Shown: positions 54,312 through 64,000 of the stretch, in pieces
How the letters are laid out: every line of letters starts with the position of its first letter
Numbering within the stretch: position 1 is the stretch's first letter
From: Pilatotrama ljubarskyi
Lineage: Eukaryota; Basidiomycota; Agaricomycetes; Polyporales; Polyporaceae
Assembly (NCBI GenBank): GCA_022385805.1
Contig: MU277748.1
Span: 62,001-126,000 of the forward strand
Direction of reading: 5' to 3'
Length of the DNA stretch: 64,000 bases
Position numbers and translations under genes: made by a program
The notes under the pieces: generated by a model
Databases searched by the model: none
Told to the model about the DNA's origin: nothing
The model's input: only the letters and a program-made list of their open reading frames with translations

Positions 54312-55648
54312 ATGCTGTCCCGCAATCCACTCGACATGAAACCGAGTCATGCAGTGACACCTCTTCCTCGACCCGAGGATGCGATGGACACGGGATTCGT
54401 GGACGAATCTCCCCCTCCTCCGTATGATGTCCCGGGGGCGCCCTTGACGGCAACATTGTCTTTGCAAGACGTGAGGGTGTCGCCTCAACAGCAACCATCC
54501 GCATCGTCAGTGGTGTACGAACAGAGACTCGGACCTCTTCCTCCCGTACGCACCACGCCGGAGGCGGCCGCGGCGCTAACCTCGAGCCTCCAAGCACGGC
54601 AAGTCTCCTACAACCCGTGCAGGCTCGCTCAGGCTGCGTCCTCCTCCTCCGCTTCCTCCTCCTCGGTGCCATCTCCCGTCTCTCCGTCCTCGTACAGCTT
54701 CCCATACACCGGCGACGCCTCCTCCTCGTCAAGCGGCAGCCACAGCGCGAGCCGTCCCCGACCCTCTAGTAGTATCCAACGTCACATCCCCTCCGGGCCC
54801 TCCGTCGCGGACGCTCTCGCCCAGCCTCAACCGCCCTCCTTCGCCCGGCGCCCGCCGTCGGATGTCCCGTACGGACCCTTCCCGCCCGCGACGCACTTTG
54901 CGCACAGCGACGACCTCACGCGCGGGTTCCCGATGACGCCGCCGACGTGTCCGTGCGCGCCGCACCCGCACCCGTTCACGACGCACGACGTGCACGAGGG
55001 CGACTGGGCGCGGTTCCTCGAGGACGTGAAGCGTGCGGGCGGGCTGAAGCCCGTGAATGCGCTCATTGCGGACGCGGCTCCTGGCGCGGTGAGCATTGGG
55101 ATCATCGGAGGTTCGGCACATCATCTCTTATGGTGGGATGCCGGAAAGCTGACGTGCGCGGTAGGGTACTTGGCCGGGAAAGCGCTGAAAGCGCACGTGA
55201 AGAGGAAACGCAAGAGTCCGGTCGCGGACGTCATTGAAATTTGGAACCGAGTGAGTCCACGTATTCTCCTGTGCCTCCCGCGGCACGCCGACGCTGACAC
55301 GCCTATGTCGCGCAGAGATTCTTCCACCCGCGGTGCATGGACGTCGTCCTAGCGCAGGGCGTCCTGACCTACACGGGCCCGCCCATCGATCCCCCAGACA
55401 TGGTCCGACCCGCTGCGGGGAAGAAAGACAAGCACGTCAGGGTCATCGAAGATCGTTCGGACGACGAGGAGAGCGGCAGCGCGGGATTGCGCCTCCAGGA
55501 AGTCGACGCGGTCGTGGACAAGGTGGGCGAACACCTCGCGCGGCCGCGCGCGGAGAAGCGAGGCCGTTTCGCGTTCGGGTGGGACCTGAAGCACTCGGCG
55601 AGGGAGCGGTGGAGGCTCGTAGTGTCCTACAAGCCGCCGGTGCTGTGA
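54312..55648 (+). CDS. Conserved fungal protein with PPPPY motif, unknown function
   Basis: Exons 54312-55110, 55165-55250 and 55316-55648 give 405 residues; the first intron (54 bases, CTGACG branch, GTAG end) is frame-neutral but gives a better sequence. The N-terminus has DESPPPPYDVPGAPL, then a Ser/Pro-rich disordered half. The C-terminal half is conserved-looking: CPCAPHPHPFTTHDVHEGDW, ARFLEDVKRAGGLKP, a glycine-rich hydrophobic segment around VSIGIIGGYLAGKAL, KRKSPVADVIEIWNRRFFHP and RCMDVVLAQG. I recognise the C-terminal pattern as recurring in uncharacterised basidiomycete proteins. The hydrophobic stretch is short and may be a membrane-binding helix. The PPPPY motif could bind a WW domain. 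Confidence 0.75.
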
Positions 55649-56046
55649 CCGTACGTTTCCGGGAGACGATCATCTGGTCTTCTGTACGGGTGCTTACTTT
55701 GTACGCTGCTCCGCATGGAGACCCGGACGATGACTCTATAAGGCTGAGGGCAAGACCATGGGCTGGTACCATGCTATTACGCTAGAATCTCAGTATGTAA
55801 TCGCTTCAATGGTGTAAGTATAAAAGTAGGCGCGAGTCATAACGACATCTACGCGCCATACACCCAGAACGAGGCAGCCGTTCAATCGTTGCAAAGAGAG
55901 CGTATGGGTCCGTGTCATACAGCAGTTCAAAGCATCAAACATCTCGTGCGCACTTCGGCCACCGGTGGACCCGCGCCTGCATGTTCCGAACGAGGCGTAC
56001 CTTCCCTACGCTAGCATACAGACCTCGGGACTCACTGCACCCACTC
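55649..56046. other. Convergent spacer
   Basis: About 400 bases between converging genes; 3' UTRs only. Confidence 0.4.
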
Positions 56047-57267
56047 TCACAGAACTGGCAGCCGGAGGTGTGGCGCGAGCACCTCGCGCACAAAGTCGTC
56101 GATCCCGTGCATCTGCACTCCCAGCTTGAGGACGTTTTCGTCCGGCAGCTCCTTGGCGCCGTACATGCCGGCCTCGTTGTACAGCTGGAACATGATGTCG
56201 CGGTCCGGCACGCCCGTCGTCGGGAGGCGGACGTAGATCCCGTCTTTTCCTGTAACTGTATCTCGACAGTTGCGGCGGGATTTGGGAGGTAGCGAGAGGC
56301 TGGGGACGTACCCTTCTTGACGGACGCCAGGATGTCGAGCGGGGTGAGGCGGGCGTTGGCGACGTAGAGGTATTGGTGGTTGAGCTCGCTCTTGCGCACG
56401 TCCCAGTGGTCGAACACGGCTTTCGTGACGGCCGAGAGGTCCTTCTGCACGTATAGCATTGCCACTGCACCAAGTAGCATATCAGTCGGACCCGCGTGCA
56501 GCAGAGACGCCGGGAGGAGTGGGACGAACGTTTGGTGGTCTCGTTGATGACCGGCTGATGGAACTCAACGCGGTCGAGCTCGCGGTTGTAACGCACGTGC
56601 GAGCGGAGGACCATGTTCTCGTAGAAGTTGCCGGTGTAGAGGAAGACGGCGGGGAGGTTCTTCTCGCGAATGTAGTCGTCGACGTGATGTTTTCCTGTGG
56701 TGTCAAACGATTGAATGGACGAATTGATTTCATGAGACGACGCGGCGTACCTTCGTATATTCGCGATACGAGACGTCCACCAGAGATTTTGTGCGAGCTC
56801 GGAAGAGTGCTCCAGATGAAGCACTCGACTCCGTTTGCTAGCGCGGCATCGACCAGGTTCTTGCCCTGGCGCTCCTCGCTTCCAGGATCGTCCTTGATCT
56901 TCTGCAAGAGATGCGGCGTGCGAGTCAGTGTCGGGGACCAAGAGGAGTGTGACCGCCATGACGAACCGAGTCGTAAAAGTTCGTAACTCCGAAGACGCCC
57001 CAGCATCCGCGAAGCGCCTCCGCTAGGTCTGCCGGAACCGTCAAGTCGGCCTTGACGACCTCGGCGCCGAGTTCTGCGAGCCACCGGGCGGCGGGGGACT
57101 GCGGGTCTCTTGTGAGAGCACGGACGCGGTACTGGTCGGGATGTTGCAGCAGCAGCTTCGCGACGGAGCCACCTTTCGTCGGTGAGGTCACTGGACGCGT
57201 TGCACTGCAGGCTAGGTAACGTACCTTGGTTCCCAGTGGCTCCGGTGACGGCGATGAGTCTTGACAT
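56047..57267 (-). CDS. NmrA-like NAD(P)-binding protein
   Basis: Six minus-strand exons (57267-57225, 57172-56967, 56901-56751, 56694-56530, 56464-56312, 56249-56047) give 306 residues. The N-terminus MSRLIAVTGATGNQGGSVAK contains the GxxGxxG dinucleotide-binding loop. VRALTRDPQSPAARWLAELG, ADLTVPADLAEALRGCWGVF, the NmrA-type FYDSKIKDDPGSEERQGKN and ENMVLRSHVRYNRELD follow. Length is typical for NmrA-like proteins, which sense NAD(P)/NAD(P)H or act as reductases; Tyr/Lys catalytic residues of classical SDRs are not obvious, so a regulatory role is as likely as an enzymatic one. All phases close and no lesion is seen. Confidence 0.9.
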
Positions 57268-58089
57268 GGTGTGTTCGTAGATGGGGGTCGCGGATCTCAG
57301 TGCGGATACGTTGTATATCGTCTGCTCTGAGATGAGGTTGGTGGCACAGGCGAGATGATGTCTCTTCATCGACTATAGCTGGCGAGGATGTCTAGAAATA
57401 GAGTCGCACGGCTTGAGAGCGGGGCCCGGATCCGCTGGGCACGAGACCACGTCGGCCGGCGGCGGATGACCAGCTGAATTGCACTCTTCCGGGCCTCTCT
57501 CATGTGCTATGCGTAGAATATAGCACGATGGCCCTGCGTCGACGGCGGTGGGATAATTGCTCAGCCTCGGACTAACCAGGAGCTGAAAGGAAGTACTTGC
57601 CCCAAGAGCTTAACAACTACGCTTCAAGTAGGCACAAATTTTGAGGGATCTCACTTGCGTAACTTTGCAATCGTCTCCATGAGGAAAAGCTGGGGGTAGG
57701 CGGGATGTGCATATGGGTGATTCGGGTGCAGGCTACTTACCGGCTACTAGACGGGTTAGTGCATCTTCACAATGTGTATAGAGTCTGTTAAGTCAGGGTG
57801 TATTGTAGCGCGAACCAGGCTGGGGTTCCTCGAAGGCCACACGTGTTCCGGTGCATTCATTTCGAGAGCGAGGCGGACGACGACGCGAACAGGCGCCGGA
57901 TCGAGGCTGCGAGCGTCGCGTCCCGTCACAGGCACGTGCTGTGACTCGTCGCGTCTCTCCTGTGGCCCTACGCCAATAACACTCCCTATGCATTATAACT
58001 TGCTCTGGTACCTTCATATATACATTAGATATGAGAAGATTACGCCTATGCGGAAAAGAGTTACTGAGTGCGAGCCGTCGCTCTCCTCT
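57268..58089. other. Spacer between two minus-strand genes
   Basis: About 820 bases: promoter of the NmrA-like gene and 3' flank of the MFS gene. No gene recognised. Confidence 0.4.
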
Positions 58090-59882
58090 CTATACCTTGG
58101 CTTGGAGGTCAGCCGAGTCACCGCAGTCCTGAGCTCTACGTCGGCCCCACAAGCCACACAACCGACTGGAGCCAACAACGCCTGCCAGCGCCATCATAAC
58201 AGTGCCGGCAATGCTCAGAACGCCGCAGAAGACGATCAGGTTGCGGAAGTGCTCTTCATCTGTCTTCTTGAGCAGTGCGCCACCTGTCGGCGTTCCTACA
58301 AGCGAGGCTACGGCGACGACCATGTAGACGGAGCCTAAGCGGAACGACCACCGCTCAGCACTCGGAAGCGGCAGCTTTGACGATGGACGGAGCTCACCGA
58401 GGCGCGCGCCCAGCTTCTCTCGAGGAGATATGGAGGCGATATACGTCGGCAGTAATGAGACAAACGCGCCTGGACAGGATGAGTACGGCACACTAGCGAT
58501 CTGCCGCTGAGAGCCGACGCACCAGAAAAGAGGCCATATAGCGCTGCAAAGGCTACGATCGAAGCCGTATTGCGCGACGGGAGCCAGAGTCCGAGCAGGA
58601 GGACGCTACATATCGCCGCCGCAGGGACAAAGACTTTCAGTCTGCCATCAGACTGCACGTCAGTGTCTGTTGTCGGCTTCGGGGCAATGGCACGCGCTCA
58701 CGGTCCGGTCTTATCGGCGATGTACCCCGGAAAAATGCGGGAAGGCACGTTGGTCGCGTTCATGATCGCGAGCAGGTACTTGGCAATGTGGGAGGGCACG
58801 CCGCGGAAGTTGGCGTAGATCTGGATGTAGAAATACGGAATGAAGAAGCCGTAGAACAGCCTGCGAGCTCGGAGTCAGCGAACTGCTGTCGCCGACGAGC
58901 AGTCGAAACTCACAGGAACGCCCCGATAGAGGCCAACGTGTACCGCGGGTCTTTGAATCCGCCAAAGTCGATCGCTGTGCGGAAGGAGACCTGTCCCGAG
59001 AGCGGCAATCGCGTGCGGATCGTCACGCACGACACGACGAGACAGGCGAGCAGGACAAAGGCCACGATGCGGACTGCCCATCCGAACCCGACCACAGGGA
59101 TGAGCTTCTCCAGGAGGATAGGGAGTACGACACCTCCGCTCGCACTGCCTCCGGTAGTGAGACCGATGGCGAGTGCGCGCCGCTTGCGGAACCAATGGCC
59201 GAGGACGGCGACGGCGGGGTTGAACCTACGCGAACGAGTGCTGGAATAAGCATACCGTAGGAACTGGTGAGGAGCACCCACAGGAGCGCGATTCCGAATC
59301 CGAAAAGAACGCCGTGCGAGAGGAAAACCTGGTATGCCTGGTCCTTCTCGCATAGCGACACCATCATGAGCGAGAAGACCGTGATGATGGATCCTAGTGG
59401 GATCGGGTACTGTGTCGAGCCAATCAGACTCAGCTCCTTATCTCAAGTAGAGTCATACGGGACAGTGGAACCGACCTTGGTACCGTATGCGTCGAAGACT
59501 CGTCCAGTGAGTGTACCTATGAAGTAGAGGAAGAATATTTGCAGCGAGCCAATCAGGGAGATGGACGCAGACGAGGACGAGGGCAGTAGCGTCGCCTCGT
59601 AGTAATCCTGGAACGCTCCCTGTTGTGCCCAGGTCAGCGGAGTTTGCCTACGAAGCGCGTACGAGTCACACTCACGTAGGTGTTGACCATTCCGGCAGAC
59701 GCGAAGAGAGCGAGCGCTGCTCCGAGGACGACCGTCCAGGCCTCCTTCCCGCCGTCCTGCAGAGCTGGAAGAGGTGGCTCCGGCTTTGGTACGTACGAGC
59801 CCGCGACAGTCAGCGTGTCCGTGTCCACGCCAGACTTCTCAAAGTCAAGCGTCTCTTCGTCGGCTATGGTGCGAGCTTGCAT
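58090..59882 (-). CDS. MFS transporter, monocarboxylate-transporter-like
   Basis: Eight minus-strand exons (59882-59676, 59619-59476, 59409-59282, 59225-58914, 58860-58702, 58641-58523, 58469-58398, 58334-58090) give 461 residues. A polar N-terminal tail precedes KEAWTVVLGAALALFASAGM, then GAFQDYYEATLLP, IGSLQIFFLYFIGTLTGRVF, DAYGTKYPIPLGSIITVFSL, the MCT-type FNPAVAVLGHWFRKRRALAI, a Gly-rich GLTTGGSASGGVVLPILLEK helix, and SHIAKYLLAIMNATNVPSRI followed by FPGYIADKTGP in the second half. This is the fungal MCT/MCH subfamily, which carries monocarboxylates or related small acids; some members move other solutes. The start at 59882 is about 70 bases from an inverted-repeat element at 59953-60676 that occupies its upstream region. 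Confidence 0.87.
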
Positions 59883-59952
59883 TGGCTTGATATTTGGCGA
59901 CGGCGAGGGGGACGGGAGTCGACAGTCGTGACCGCACGAGTCAAGAGCTGTA

Positions 59953-60676
59953 CTATCATGGACCCAGTGTTCGAACGCTGGCCACAAGACATTGAATAAC
60001 TTCCCATCGTCGCCTCCGATAAGCTTCAAACTTCGCACATACGCTCAAATTGTATGTTCCAATGTTAACCTGGAATTTGGTGTAGGACCATAGAGGTAGA
60101 CGGCATCTAGAGGGCAGACATTGTGCGGGTCCCAGTGTTCGAACGTTTCTCCGAAGGTGAGTAACGCTATGTCACACTGCCGACGGATGCCGGATTGCAT
60201 CTCCGACAGGAATCATGTTCTAAAGCACGCGAGTCTCGGAGGCGTCTTAGGCGTCGGCATCCCGGCCTCGCTGTCGGAGTTACGCGATGATGGTCTACTG
60301 TGGCGGCCCTGTCACGGTTCTATCGCCCACGCATTCACCACTCAACTCTTCATTGAATCTTGGAGAATTTCGTTGCGGAGAAATATGTACAGGACTCCTG
60401 GGACAATCGTAGACATGCTCCTGTTTTTTACAGAGCGAGCGCCCGATTCTGCACAGAGAGCGCCGAGGAGCACTGTGTGATGAAGCCGAGTTGACACTCC
60501 TTTACGCTCAAGATCGCCCACTTCCCTTGCCCAAAAACTTTCTTCTTGTTCAAGGATGTTCATGGGATGCCCAGCAAACAACCTGTAAATTTGAGAGGTT
60601 ATCGGGTGTGGTGTGCAAGGGCTACAGCGGAAACGTTCGAACACTGGGCCCCGTTCGAACACTGGGTCCATGATAG
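59953..60676. mobile_element. 724-bp inverted-repeat element with TA flanks and nested inner repeats
   Basis: Begins CTATCATGGACCCAGTGTTC and ends with the reverse complement; the perfect inverted repeat extends 25 bases (to GAACG) and both ends abut TA (59951-59952, 60677-60678). A second inverted pair sits inside: a GTCCCAGTGTTCGAACGTTTC-like copy at about 60127-60147 and its reverse complement near 60627-60648. No transposase; short frames only. Fits a non-autonomous Tc1/mariner-type element or a composite of two MITEs. Confidence 0.75.
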
Positions 60677-60909
60677 TAGGACCGACAACGATGCGGCGGC
60701 CGCGCTGATGGGTCGTGTGCGCCCCTTCCGAGATGCGGGTCCCTCCATGGCAGAGAGACTGCCATCCTGAGAGTGCGGAAATGAGAAATTGTCATGGGCG
60801 GCGTACCTGCGGTCCCTGTATGGCTGTCGGAGGACGGTTGACGGACATGCCGCGTTCTCAGCGCCCAGAGTCCAGGGCGGCACGGGCGCCTGAGCAGTCT
60901 GCTCCTGCG

Positions 60910-62419
60910 ATGGAACTTGCGCCTCGCCGCCTTCCTCGCCATCCTCTCCGCCCGCTCGCAGCCCGCTCGCCCCGCCATGTCTGCACTCGCGCCTTCACTG
61001 TTCTTGCGCTCGAGTCCTCTGCAGACGACACTTGCGCCGCCATAGTCACCTCTGACCGCAAAATCCTCTCAAACGTCGTCGTAAACCAACAAGCTCTGTG
61101 AGCCTCGCGTCTGCTTCTACTCTGCAGACGTTCACACCGCATGCTGTCACAGCCTGGAAGAATACGGCGGGATACATCCCTACGTCGCCCTCCAAGCGCA
61201 TCAGCGCAATATGGCAAGTCCCCTCTTGCGTACCGCCTGCCTCCGCTGACCGCCTCTGCCCAGCCAGGAGCCGTCCAGAGGGCGCTCCGAGAGGCCAGTC
61301 TCACCGTCAGCGACGTGGACGGTATTGCATTTACACGTGGTCCAGGTCCGTCGCCTCTTTGTCCGCTCGCGCAGGTGCTCACGCGCCCCAGGTATCCCGG
61401 GTTGCCTCAGCGTGTGCGGGAACGCCGCGCGCACCCTGGCGGCCGCGCTCAATAAGCCCCTTGTCGGCGTGCACCACATGGCGAGTGCAGTGTTTTCCTG
61501 CTTCACTGCTAATGCTGACTCTCTCGCCGCCGTGCAGCAAGCGCACGCACTCACCCCGCTCCTCACCTCTCCGCCCTCTGAGCAGCCGGAATTCCCTTTC
61601 CTGACGCTTCTCGTCTCCGGCGGACATACCCTGTTGCTGCTCGCCTCCTCTCTAACGTCCTTTCGAATCCTCGCTACCACACTCGATGAGAGCATCGGCA
61701 ACGCCTACGACAAGGTCGCGCGCCTCCTCCGTATACCCTACGACAACACCGCCGCAGGCGCCGCCCTCGAACGCTACTGCACCTCGCCCTCACCCCCAGA
61801 CACCGAGGTACCGGACATCTCGCTTCCGCGTCCCATGCCTGGACGACTCGCGTTCTCGTACTCCGCGGTGCATTCGGCCGTGGAGCGATTTCTGGACGCG
61901 CGCCGAGGCCAGCTGGACGAAGCGACTCGGCTGGGGCTCGCGCGGAGTTTCCAGCGCGCGGCCGTCGGGCACCTGGAGGACAAACTCGTGTTGGGAATGC
62001 GGCAATGCCTGCGTGAGGGCGTGCGGGTGCGGAGTCTCGTCGTGAGTGGCGGCGTAGCTAGCAACTCGTTTCTCAGAGACAGGTGAGTGATGCTTCCGCG
62101 CCGAGTCTTTAACACATAGTCAACACGTCTGGGCAGGCTACGAGTATGTCTAGACAGGGAGAGCCCGGACGAGCGAATATCCTTGGTATTTCCTCCGCCG
62201 TCGCTCTGTACTGGTCAGCACTTCTCTTTACCGTGGACGCTCGCCATACTGACTAGCGACTCCGCAGACAACGCGGTGATGATCGCGTGGGCGTCGATGT
62301 ACAGATTCCTCGCGGGAGACGTCGATAAATACTCGATTGAGTCGCGTCCAACGTGGAGTTTAGAGCAACTGGAGGAACCGTCGCAGGCTAGAGGTAGCAC
62401 AGGCTCCGACGTCGAGTAG
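60910..62419 (+). CDS. QRI7: tRNA N6-threonylcarbamoyladenosine synthase subunit, Kae1/OSGEPL1 family, mitochondrial type
   Basis: Seven exons (60910-61097, 61153-61213, 61264-61345, 61392-61480, 61538-62082, 62137-62213, 62268-62419) give 397 residues. The N-terminus (MELAPRRLPRHPLRPLAARS) is Arg-rich and lacks acids after residue 2, like a mitochondrial presequence. Core motifs: VLALESSADDTCAA, IHPYVALQAHQRN, FTRGPG, GVHHMQAHAL with the two metal-binding His, FLTLLVSGGHTLLLL, the ATP-site stretch TLDESIGNAYDKVARLL, and VVSGGVASNSFLRDR. QRI7/OSGEPL1 makes t6A37 in mitochondrial tRNAs. Introns 2 (61214-61263) and 4 (61481-61537) begin with GC (GCAAGT, GCGAGT) instead of GT. A dead partial copy lies at 49868-50431. 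Confidence 0.92.
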
Positions 62420-62569
62420 TTCAACGGACTTCTAGAGCTCGATAGGGGATTGAAACCTCTCACTGGATTCTAGACATACATTACCGTTCAACACACACAT
62501 CTGAATGCCGGGGTAGCACGAACATATACAACACTACTGAGTGGACACACACTCGCACTTCCAACGCAT

Positions 62570-64000
62570 CTAACTCCCAGCGCTCTCCTCCTCGCTCTCC
62601 CAATCCGACAAGTTCAGCGCGAGCTGCCGGAGACTCGACACCGCGATCATCAGCTCTCCGGGCGCGTCGACCGTCCGGAGGACCTTCTGCATGTCCTCGA
62701 TCGCGAAGTCCTCCATCTCCTGGATGAGCGCGAGGTCTTCGCGGTCCTCGCGGATCTCGTGCTGCGGCCGCGCCGCACGCGCCTTGCGCTTGTCCGCGAG
62801 CGCGTTCAGCTGCCGCTTCGTCGCGTCGATGACGCCCTGTCGGATCTCGGGCGCGAGCGCGCCAGGACCGCCGAGGACGAGGACGGTGTCGAGGAAGCAC
62901 TTGTAGAGGGACGCGAGGAACGACGAGTCCGTCTCGTTCGCGATGCAGTTGATCACCTGCGACAGCGTCGCGGCGACCATCTGGTTGGTGAGCGTCCCGC
63001 TGTTCTTCCCGCACGAGATGAGCACCGGGATCAACCTAGAACGCCCGTCAGTTATCCGCAAATCGCATAGTGTGGGGCATGTGGACGTACATGGCACAAG
63101 CCTCTTGGACGCCCTCATGGATGTAGAACCGCAGACCGGGCAGCGCGAGCTCGAGCACCTGGGCGACGTAGGGCCCGAAGCGCGCGTTGAGCGTCGAGGC
63201 GTGGATGAGGAGCGTCTCGAACGCTTGGCACTTGTCCTCGAGCGCGGACGTCTTCACGCCGACCTGGCGCCCGTCCATGCTGATGCTTTCCCAGCCATCG
63301 CGATCTTCGTGCTCCTCGTCGTCGTCTTGCGGTGCGAGCGCAGTCAGCCGATCCCCGAATCGAAGCTGAGGATCGTGCGAGACGTACCGTATATCGAAAT
63401 GTCGGCCTTCGAGCTCGCGACACGCAGTAAAGGCGGCATGACGACAGGGAGGTACGGCTCGAACTCCTCGCCGAGCGCTTGACAGACCTTCGCCCAGGTC
63501 GCGATGAGAAAGTGGCTGAGCATCGTGTCGTTGGGGTCGACCGGGCTATCTGTGGGTGCGCGACGACATCAATCATCCAGCCGAAACGCATGACAGAGTA
63601 CTACAAATGGAGAACTCACTTTGGATCGTCATGAGAAGCTCGACGAATCTCCTCGAGTCGGGACGGAACACGTCGCGACCGACGGCGATGGCTGAAGTCG
63701 CAGAGCCGTGAGCGAACTGACGAGAATATGAGGTGTCGTAGACAACGACGACGTACCGATCAGGCCCGCGCACTCCATCGCCTTCACGCGAAGCTTCCGA
63801 TACTCGGGCCCGTTCGCGTTTTGCATGACGTTCAACAGCAGCGGCATAATAGACGAATAATGCTACCCCGGCCAACCGCCCCATCACTACCCACGGTCCA
63901 AACTTGAGGCGACAAGACGCACCTTGGCGAACGTCGCCTCGCTCGCGTCGGCGACCATCGCGAGCGTCGTGATGACCTGCTCTTGGACGTAGCGTTTCGG
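62570..64000 (-). CDS. Karyopherin KAP121/importin-5, C-terminal part (5' end outside window)
   Basis: Exons on the minus strand: 64000-63923 (open at the edge), 63862-63757, 63691-63620, 63549-63388, 63325-63091 and 63035-62570, giving the last 372 residues. Signatures of the KAP121/IPO5 HEAT-repeat solenoid: [76 protein letters not shown], an acidic loop [34 protein letters not shown] and [19 protein letters not shown]. The protein imports ribosomal proteins and histones into the nucleus. The C-terminus ends [17 protein letters not shown]. Introns are short and all phases close. Convergent with the QRI7 homolog, only 150 bases apart. Confidence 0.93.

Noticed and set aside
56482..57369. Single 295-codon minus frame over the NmrA-like gene
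   Set aside because: Reads through introns; the spliced six-exon model restores the family sequence.
1..64000. CRISPR arrays, rRNA genes, bacterial-type operons or origins
   Set aside because: No regularly spaced repeats, no rRNA sequence, and every gene shows spliceosomal introns of a fungal type.

Overview
The window looks like chromosomal DNA from a filamentous basidiomycete (Agaricomycetes, probably a polypore-type wood-decay fungus). Genes carry many very short introns (about 45-70 bases) with GTACGT/GTGAGT-type donors, CTGAC-like branch points and frequent phase shifts. The gene set is also fungal: F-box protein, CFEM proteins, a PUS9/RIB2-type pseudouridine synthase, bestrophin, NmrA, a QRI7/Kae1 homolog and a KAP121/importin-5. 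All gene models were assembled by hand from reading frames plus splice sites.

Layout. 1-4.1 kb: a truncated F-box gene and a 669-residue disordered/coiled-coil protein, both on the minus strand. 5.2-8.5 kb: a three-exon orphan of 1078 residues. 8.7-14 kb: an MFS transporter and a tRNA pseudouridine synthase bracketed by two identical, inverted tRNA-Ala(CGC) genes. 14.1-20.7 kb: two tandem paralogs of an unnamed family of about 870 residues, separated by a broken third copy that carries a 280-bp TA-flanked miniature transposon and a decayed tRNA.

21.8-41.1 kb is an accessory cluster of single-pass surface proteins. Ectodomains differ (four CFEM, one double-psi beta-barrel, one secreted beta-rich domain, one Ser-rich), but the membrane-anchored members end in cytoplasmic tails with a P-P-x-Y or L-P-x-Y motif. 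Four of them share a second motif of the type P-W-S-L-G-Q-R-L-L-A-M just before it. Several members carry in-frame stops or frame breaks, so the cluster appears to be turning over. Long gene-poor stretches separate the members.

43.4-50.5 kb: an O-methyltransferase with a decayed partial copy beside it, a decayed CFEM membrane gene, a class V aminotransferase (cysteine-desulfurase-like) and a relic of a Kae1/QRI7 gene. 50.8-64 kb is ordinary core genome: bestrophin, a conserved fungal protein with a PPPPY motif, an NmrA-like reductase-fold protein, a monocarboxylate-type MFS transporter with a 724-bp inverted-repeat element in its upstream region, the intact QRI7 homolog (two GC-AG introns), and the C-terminal part of KAP121/importin-5 running off the right edge.

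Most interesting: the PPxY-tailed surface-protein cluster, which reads as a family of interchangeable sensors or anchors sharing one cytoplasmic adaptor signal (inference), and the tandem 870-residue family with its transposon-interrupted relic.
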